From DATHBD01 sp035296325 (GTDB lineage Bacteria > Actinomycetota > Actinomycetes > Mycobacteriales > Micromonosporaceae), in NCBI GenBank assembly GCA_035296325.1, contig DATHBD010000007.1, forward strand, positions 1 through 13,735: DNA of 13,735 bases, written 5' to 3'. Position 1 is the stretch's first letter. Every line of letters begins with the position of its first letter. A model generated the notes under the pieces. That model saw nothing but the letters and a program-made list of their open reading frames with translations, was not told the DNA's origin and ran no database searches. The position numbers and the translations under genes were made by a program. Below are positions 6,353 to 11,381 of the stretch, in pieces.

Positions 6353-7346
6353 GACAGCCGTCGCCAAACCGGTGCCGATCCGTGAGGCGTACCGCAACCG
6401 CCTTGCCGCCCTGCTGCCCGACCACCCCCGCGCCATCTGCCTGGACACCGACTCCGGGCTGTTCACCGGCGTCGACTTCGGCACGGCGGCCGACCGCTAC
6501 GTCAACATCGGCATCGCCGAGCACAACCTGATGGGGATGGCCGCCGGCATGGCCGCGAGCGGCTGGATGCCGTACGTCAACACGATGGCGGCGTTCGCCA
6601 CCGCCCGCGCGATCGAGGCGATCAAGATCGATGTCGCGTACAACGATCTCCCGGTGCGGATCATGGCCACGCACGGCGGGCTGTCCGCCGGACACCTCGG
6701 CCCGACCCACCAGTGCCTGGAGGACCTGGCGGTGATGCGGGCGCTGCCGAACATGACGGTGGTGGTACCGGCCGACACGGCGGCGACCGAGGCGCTCGTG
6801 GATGCGTCGCTCGACCTGCCCGGGCCGCTGTACGCCCGGCTGGGCCGCAAGGCCACTCCGTCCCTGCCCCAGGATGTGCCGGCACCGGTCGTCGGGCTGG
6901 TGCAGCCCCTGCGTGCCGGTACCGACGCGCTGGTGGCCGCGTGCGGGCCGTACCCGGTGCTGGCCGCCCTGGAAGCGGCGGAAACGCTTGCGAGGCAGGG
7001 CATCGCGGTCGGCGTACTGAACGTGCACACGCTCAAGCCGCTGGACACCGAGGGCATCCTCGCCGCCGCGGCCGGAGTGCCGCTGGTGGTCACGGTCGAA
7101 GAGCACTGGCGTGCCGGCGGGCTTGGCGGCGCGGTCGCGGAGACGCTCGCCGAGCACGCGCCCGTCCGGGTCCTCCGGGTGGGCATGCCCGACACCTTCG
7201 CCAGCTACGTCGGCGGTCACCGGGACCTGCTGAACCACTACGGGATCACCGGTCAGACGGTCACCCGCGCCGTGCTGCACGGGCTCGCCGGGCCGCCGCC
7301 GGACACGTCAGGAAGCTCATCCCGCGAGAGAGGAAGGCACCAATGA
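6345..7346 (+). CDS. Transketolase, C-terminal subunit (pyrimidine-binding and C-terminal domains)
   Basis: Encodes 333 residues from GTG 6345, overlapping the N-terminal subunit gene by 8 bp, with AGGGGG at 6333-6338 as ribosome-binding site. VNIGIAEHNLMGMAAGMA (53-70) carries the catalytic Glu (E59) that contacts the thiamine pyrimidine; THGGLSAGHLGPTHQ (109-123) supplies His residues for substrate or cofactor. VVTVEEHWRAGGLGGAVAE (248-266) is the conserved C-terminal domain motif. The two subunits together rebuild one transketolase active site. The last ~15 residues (Ser/Arg-rich, from about SGSSSRERGRHQ) form a tail whose coding DNA also contains the ribosome-binding site of the next gene. 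Role as for the N subunit: two-carbon extension of the LysW-bound semialdehyde, inferred from context. Confidence 0.93.
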   Translation: MTETAVAKPVPIREAYRNRLAALLPDHPRAICLDTDSGLFTGVDFGTAADRYVNIGIAEHNLMGMAAGMAASGWMPYVNTMAAFATARAIEAIKIDVAYNDLPVRIMATHGGLSAGHLGPTHQCLEDLAVMRALPNMTVVVPADTAATEALVDASLDLPGPLYARLGRKATPSLPQDVPAPVVGLVQPLRAGTDALVAACGPYPVLAALEAAETLARQGIAVGVLNVHTLKPLDTEGILAAAAGVPLVVTVEEHWRAGGLGGAVAETLAEHAPVRVLRVGMPDTFASYVGGHRDLLNHYGITGQTVTRAVLHGLAGPPPDTSGSSSRERGRHQ

Positions 7347-7519
7347 CAACCATGATCACGGCCTGCCCGGAGTGCGAGCACAAACTCGCCCTCCCCGACG
7401 CGACCCGACTGAGCGAGGTCGTGGAGTGCCCGGACTGCCGCAGTGAGCTGGAGGTCGTATCGACCGATCCGGTCCTGCTGGCCATCGCGCCCGAAGCCGA
7501 AGAGGACTGGGGCGAGTGA
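7343..7519 (+). CDS. lysW: LysW-like amino-group carrier protein (AmCP)
   Basis: Encodes 58 residues from ATG 7343 (ATGA overlap; AGGAAGG at 7331-7337). Two zinc-knuckle pairs, CPEC (8-11) and CPDC (29-32), are followed by SELEVVSTDPVLL and the diagnostic acidic C-terminus ending EEDWGE. Known LysW proteins carry the substrate amino group as an isopeptide on the gamma-carboxyl of the C-terminal Glu, here Glu58. The protein protects the alpha-amine and presents intermediates to the pathway enzymes through its acidic surface. In Thermus it serves lysine biosynthesis; in some Streptomyces it serves secondary metabolites such as vazabitide A. Its location between transketolase and ligase genes inside an NRPS locus argues for the latter. 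All residues needed for zinc binding and loading are present, so it should be functional. Confidence 0.95.
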   Translation: MTTMITACPECEHKLALPDATRLSEVVECPDCRSELEVVSTDPVLLAIAPEAEEDWGE

Positions 7520-7521
7520 CC

Positions 7522-8400
7522 ATGCGGGTGGGTCTGCTCGCCTCCCGGATCCGCACCGAGGAGAAGCGGCTTCTCGACGCCTTCGCGCACCACCGCGTCG
7601 AGGTGGACCACATCGACCCACGGTCGATGGTGTTCGCACTGGACGGGGCCACGCTGCCGTGGCAGGTGGTCCTCAACCGTGAGATCGCGGGCACCCGGGC
7701 CCGGTACGCGGCACTGAGCCTGGAGGCCGCCGGCGTGCTGACGCTGAACTCGGCGCAGGCGAGCGAGGTGTGCGGCGACAAGTGGCGCACCTCCCTCGCG
7801 CTGCGCCGGGCCGGGGTGCCCACGCCGCGCGCGGCGCTGGCGCTGACGCCGGAAGCCGCGTTGGTCGAGATCGAACGGCTCGGCTACCCCGTCGTACTGA
7901 AGCCGCTGAGCTCCTCCTGGGGGCGGCGGGTGTCTCTGCTCCGCGACCCGGACGCGGCCCAGGCGGTGCTGGAGCACTGCGCCGCGCTGCCCGCTCCGCA
8001 GGACCACCTGATCTACCTGCAGTCCTTTGTGGACAAACCGGGTCGGGACATCCGGGTCGTCGTCGTGGGTGACCGCGCCATCGGTGCGGTCTACCGGACG
8101 GCGCAGGGCTGGCGTACCAACGTGGCCCGGGGAGCAACCACCACCACCTGCCGGCTGCACGACCAGTTGGCGGATCTCGCGGTACGGGCGGCACGGGCCG
8201 TCGACGCGCAGCTCGCCGGCGTGGACGTCATCGAGGATCCGGACGGAGGGCTGATGGTGCTCGAGGTCAACAGCGGGGTGGAGTTCGCCGGGCTGCAGAG
8301 TGCCCTGGGCTCGGAGTGCGACGTCGCCAGCGCCATCGCCGAGCTCACCATCGCCGCCGCGGACCTGCCGGCCCGGGTGCCGGCGGAGGTGGCGTCGTGA
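7522..8400 (+). CDS. lysX: LysX/ArgX-like ATP-grasp ligase loading the amino acid onto LysW
   Basis: Encodes 292 residues from ATG 7522; a GTG at 7516 overlapping the lysW stop would add two residues. I prefer ATG because LysX proteins typically open like MRVGLLASRIR. Features of the RimK-type ATP-grasp fold, numbered from 7522: CGDKWRTSLALRRAGVPTPR (84-103), VVLKP with an ATP-binding Lys (about 127), SSSWGRR (about 130-136) as the flexible glycine-type loop, YLQSFVDKPGRDIRVVVVGD (165-184), and VLEVNSGVEFAGL (246-258), whose Glu and Asn coordinate Mg. The enzyme forms an isopeptide between the carrier's C-terminal Glu and the amino group of glutamate or alpha-aminoadipate. Which one cannot be decided by eye; the transketolase context suggests glutamate. 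It is followed by a GTGA overlap. Confidence 0.92.
   Translation: MRVGLLASRIRTEEKRLLDAFAHHRVEVDHIDPRSMVFALDGATLPWQVVLNREIAGTRARYAALSLEAAGVLTLNSAQASEVCGDKWRTSLALRRAGVPTPRAALALTPEAALVEIERLGYPVVLKPLSSSWGRRVSLLRDPDAAQAVLEHCAALPAPQDHLIYLQSFVDKPGRDIRVVVVGDRAIGAVYRTAQGWRTNVARGATTTTCRLHDQLADLAVRAARAVDAQLAGVDVIEDPDGGLMVLEVNSGVEFAGLQSALGSECDVASAIAELTIAAADLPARVPAEVAS
8385..8390 (+). promoter_or_regulatory. Shine-Dalgarno deciding the GTG start of the reductase
   Basis: GGAGGT ends 6 nt before GTG 8397, within the last codons of the ligase gene. The first reductase residues after it (IRAAVLGGAGYIGGE) are already the Rossmann motif, so no upstream start fits. Confidence 0.7.
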
Positions 8401-9422
8401 TCCGCGCGGCGGTGCTGGGCGGCGCCGGGTACATCGGCGGGGAGCTGCTCCGGCTGCTGGTCGGGCACCCGAAGGTGGAGCTCGCGGCCGCGGTCTCCGC
8501 ACGGTTGCCCGGCAAGCGCATCGACGGCGTGCATCCCAACCTGCGCGGCGTCACGGACCTCGCCTTCTGCGCCGAGGACGAGCTGAGCGAGTACGACGTA
8601 CTGTTCCTCGCGTCGGCGCACGGCTCGACCATGTCCCTGCTGCCCAGGTTGGCCGGGCACGCGAAGACCGTGATCGACCTGTCCGGCGACTTCCGGATCA
8701 CCGACCCTGCGGTGTACCGCGCCCACTACGGGATCGCCCATACCGCTCCGGAGCTCCTCGCCGACTTCGTGCCCGGCTGCCCGGAACTCGCCCGGGAGGC
8801 GCTGCGGACCGCGGACCGGATCTCCGTGCCCGGTTGTATGGCCACCGCGGCGATCCTCGCGCTGCGACCGCTCGCCGCCGAAGGGCTGATCGAGCCGGAC
8901 GTGTCGGTCGACGCCCGCACCGGGTCCAGCGGCTCCGGCGCGACGGCGGGCGAGGCCAACCTGCACGCCGAGCGCAGCGGCGCGATGCGGGTGTTCGCGG
9001 CGGCCGGGCACCGGCACGAGGCGGAGATCGCGCAGGCGTGCGGGGTCCGGCCGACGATGACCGCGACCGGGGTCGAGGCGGTACGCGGCGTCCAGGTGCT
9101 GTGCCGCGCGACCCTGCGTGGCGATGCCGACGAGGTCGCTGTCCGCCGGGCGTACCGCCGGCACTACGGCGACGAACCGTTCGTCCGCGTCGTCGCACAG
9201 CGGCGCGGGCTCTACCGCCTCCCCGAGCCGAAGATCCTGCTCGGGTCCAACTTCTGCGATGTCGGCTTCGCGGTGCGCCCGGAGAAGCGACAGGTGGTGG
9301 CCGTCGGTGCGCTCGACAACCTGGTCAAGGGCGGCGCCGGCAACGCGGTGCAGTCGCTGAACGTACGGATGGGCTGGCCGGAGAAGCTCGGGCTGGAATT
9401 TCCCGGCCTGCACCCCATTTAG
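8397..9422 (+). CDS. lysY: ArgC/LysY-like LysW-bound acyl-phosphate reductase
   Basis: Encodes 341 residues from GTG 8397 (GTGA overlap). LGGAGYIGGELLRLL (7-21) is the NADP-binding Rossmann loop; VPGCMATAAIL (144-154) carries the catalytic Cys147; HRHEAEI (205-211) holds the active-site His; LDNLVKGGAGNAVQSLN (306-322) is the family-typical C-terminal signature. The length matches N-acetyl-gamma-glutamyl-phosphate reductases. The reaction is NADPH-dependent reduction of the carrier-bound acyl phosphate to a semialdehyde. The linked carrier, ligase and kinase make a LysW-bound substrate far more likely than N-acetylglutamyl phosphate; ArgC of arginine synthesis is the rejected alternative. The semialdehyde would be the acceptor for the transketolase encoded upstream. 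Confidence 0.92.
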   Translation: MIRAAVLGGAGYIGGELLRLLVGHPKVELAAAVSARLPGKRIDGVHPNLRGVTDLAFCAEDELSEYDVLFLASAHGSTMSLLPRLAGHAKTVIDLSGDFRITDPAVYRAHYGIAHTAPELLADFVPGCPELAREALRTADRISVPGCMATAAILALRPLAAEGLIEPDVSVDARTGSSGSGATAGEANLHAERSGAMRVFAAAGHRHEAEIAQACGVRPTMTATGVEAVRGVQVLCRATLRGDADEVAVRRAYRRHYGDEPFVRVVAQRRGLYRLPEPKILLGSNFCDVGFAVRPEKRQVVAVGALDNLVKGGAGNAVQSLNVRMGWPEKLGLEFPGLHPI

Positions 9423-9432
9423 GAGAGTCGCC

Positions 9433-10290
9433 ATGCAACCGGAAGAGCAGCAGGAACCGATCACGGTCGTCAAGGTGGGCGGCAACGCGGACGTGGACGC
9501 GGAGAGCGTCGTGGATGACATCGCGGCACTTGTCGACGACGGACGACAGGTCGTCGTCGTCCACGGCGGATCGGCCGAGATCGAGCGGCTGGCCGACCAG
9601 CTCGGCGTCCCGCAGACCGAGCAGGTCGCGCCGGACGGGGTGACCGCCCGGCACACCGACCCGGAAACCCTCGAGGTGGTCACGATGGCCCTGGCCGGCT
9701 CGGTCAAGCCGAAGCTCATCCAGTCGATGGCACAGCGGGGCATCAAGGCCATGGGGATGACCGGGCTGGACGGGCAACTGCTGCGGGCCCGCCGCAAGGG
9801 CGCCCAGCGCGCCGTCGTGGACGGCAAGACCGTGATGGTCCGCGACAACCACTCCGGCGTGGTCGAGGAGGTCGACACCACGATGGTCAAGGCCGCGCTC
9901 GACCAGAACGTCGTGCCGGTCATCTCACCACCCGCGATCACCATCGACGGCCAGGCGGTCAACGTCGACGCCGACCGGGCCGCCGCCGCGGTCGCCGCGG
10001 CGCTGGACGCGGATGAGCTGATCCTGCTGACCGGGGCGCCGGGCGTCCAGGAGAACCCGAAGGACGAGAACACGGTGCTGTCGGTGGTGGAGGTGGCGCG
10101 CGAAGGCCCGCCACCGAAATGGGCCAAGGGAGGCATGGCGTTGAAGCTGGTCGCCGCTCGGGAGGCCCTGCTCGGTGGCGTCCGGAGGGTGGTCGTCGCG
10201 GACGGCCGCGGGGAGAAGCCGGTCACTGAGGCCCTCGACGGTGCCGGCACCCGGGTCCGTCTCAGCCGGTGGCGCCGGAGGCAGCCATGA
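9433..10290 (+). CDS. lysZ: LysZ-like kinase of LysW-bound acidic amino acid (acetylglutamate kinase family)
   Basis: Encodes 285 residues from ATG 9433 with AGGAGAG a few bases upstream, after a 10-bp gap. VVKVGGNAD (12-20, Lys14 for phosphate binding), VVVHGGSAEI (41-50), VTARHTD (70-76), PVISPPAI (162-169), VNVDADRAAAAVA (176-188) and KWAKGGMALKL (229-239) are the amino-acid-kinase motifs of the ArgB/LysZ family. It would phosphorylate the distal carboxylate of the LysW-bound amino acid for the adjacent reductase. The C-terminus ends in an Arg-rich tail (RLSRWRRRQP). An ArgB of primary arginine synthesis is unlikely, because the other carrier-pathway genes surround it and no other arginine gene is present. 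The stop overlaps the next start as ATGA. Confidence 0.92.
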   Translation: MQPEEQQEPITVVKVGGNADVDAESVVDDIAALVDDGRQVVVVHGGSAEIERLADQLGVPQTEQVAPDGVTARHTDPETLEVVTMALAGSVKPKLIQSMAQRGIKAMGMTGLDGQLLRARRKGAQRAVVDGKTVMVRDNHSGVVEEVDTTMVKAALDQNVVPVISPPAITIDGQAVNVDADRAAAAVAAALDADELILLTGAPGVQENPKDENTVLSVVEVAREGPPPKWAKGGMALKLVAAREALLGGVRRVVVADGRGEKPVTEALDGAGTRVRLSRWRRRQP

Positions 10291-11381
10291 GCGAGCGTCA
10301 GCGAGCGAATCGAGACCCTGTGGACCTGCTCCGCGGGATGATGGCGATCGCGTCGCCATCCGGGCGGGAGCAGGAGCTCGCCGACTTCCTCGCCACCGCC
10401 ATGACCGGGATGGGGCTGCGGTCCCGGATCGACGAAGCGGGGAACGTCATCGGTGAGATCGGCACCGGCGACGGACCGACGATCGTGCTGCTCGGCCACC
10501 TGGACACGGTGGACGACCCCATTCCGACCCGGGTGACCGAGAGCCGCCTGTACGGCCGGGGCGCGGTCGACGCCAAGGGGCCGCTCGCCGCGATGATCAA
10601 CGCGGCAGCCAACGCGGGCGCCGGGTTCCCGGGAACCGTGGTGGTGGCGGGCGTGGTCGAGGAGGAGACACCCGGCTCCCGTGGCGCGATGCACGTGCGC
10701 CGGTCGTGGGACCGACCCGATGCGCTGATCGTCGGCGAGCCGAGTGGGTGGAGCAATATCGTTCTCGGGTACAAGGGCAAGTTGGATGTGGTCTATCGGG
10801 TCAGCCGCCCGGCGACGCACCCCAGCAACCCGGTGGAGAAGGCGAGCGAGGCCGCGGCCGCCTTCTGGCTGGCCGCCTCCGAGGCGGTTGGTCCGCAGCG
10901 CAGCCACGCGGCGTTCGACCTTCCCGGCGTGACGTTGTGCGAGATCTCCGGCAACACGGTCGAGGCGATGTTGGAGATCAGCTACCGGACACCGCCCGGG
11001 TTCGACGCCGACGCGTTCGTCGGGCGGCTCCGCGAGGTCGCCGGCGACGGCGTGATCGAGGTGCTCAACACGGTACGGGCGGCACAGACCACCCGGCGTG
11101 ATCCGGTGGTGCGCGCGCTCAGCGCCGGTATCCGACGCGTCGGTGGCACGCCGCAGCCCAAGCTGAAGACCGCCACATCGGACATGAACACGCTGGCCGA
11201 GGTGTGGGACGTGCCAATGGCCACCTACGGGCCGGGTGACAGCTCTCTGGACCACTCCGAGAACGAACACATCGTCATTGAGGAATACCTGAACGGGATC
11301 GCGGTCCTCGATGCCGCCCTCCAGGAATTGCGGGATGTCCACACCGCCCCCGAGGTCGTCGCGATGGGAGCACGATCATGA
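10287..11381 (+). CDS. lysK: LysK-like M20 metallo-hydrolase releasing the amino acid from LysW
   Basis: Encodes 364 residues from ATG 10287, which overlaps the kinase stop (ATGA) and has GGAGG at 10277-10281; a GTG at 10269 is less well placed. Metal and catalytic residues of M20 peptidases are visible: LLGHLDTVDD (His71 and Asp73), GRGAVDAKGPLAAM (Asp95), VVEEETPGSRG (Glu125/Glu126), GEPSGW (Glu151) and DHSENEH (His323). The SPSGREQELADFL opening is typical of LysK. The enzyme cleaves the isopeptide between the carrier's C-terminal Glu and the finished amino acid, freeing it for the NRPS. The next gene is an NRPS starting in an ATGA overlap, which fits release followed by activation. Whether release occurs before or after sulfation and ring closure cannot be told from sequence. 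Confidence 0.92.
   Translation: MSERQRANRDPVDLLRGMMAIASPSGREQELADFLATAMTGMGLRSRIDEAGNVIGEIGTGDGPTIVLLGHLDTVDDPIPTRVTESRLYGRGAVDAKGPLAAMINAAANAGAGFPGTVVVAGVVEEETPGSRGAMHVRRSWDRPDALIVGEPSGWSNIVLGYKGKLDVVYRVSRPATHPSNPVEKASEAAAAFWLAASEAVGPQRSHAAFDLPGVTLCEISGNTVEAMLEISYRTPPGFDADAFVGRLREVAGDGVIEVLNTVRAAQTTRRDPVVRALSAGIRRVGGTPQPKLKTATSDMNTLAEVWDVPMATYGPGDSSLDHSENEHIVIEEYLNGIAVLDAALQELRDVHTAPEVVAMGARS

Noticed and set aside
8091..11342. A 1083-residue open frame on the minus strand
   Set aside because: It runs antisense through five genes with clear family motifs. Its translation is low-complexity Arg/Ala/Gly/Ser-rich with no recognisable domain. Long antisense frames are expected in GC-rich DNA.
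7343..11381. Reading the carrier gene set as primary lysine or arginine biosynthesis
   Set aside because: Actinomycetes usually make lysine by the diaminopimelate route and arginine by N-acetyl intermediates. The set is embedded between NRPS genes with transketolase, aminotransferase and sulfotransferase, and no other lysine or arginine genes are present.
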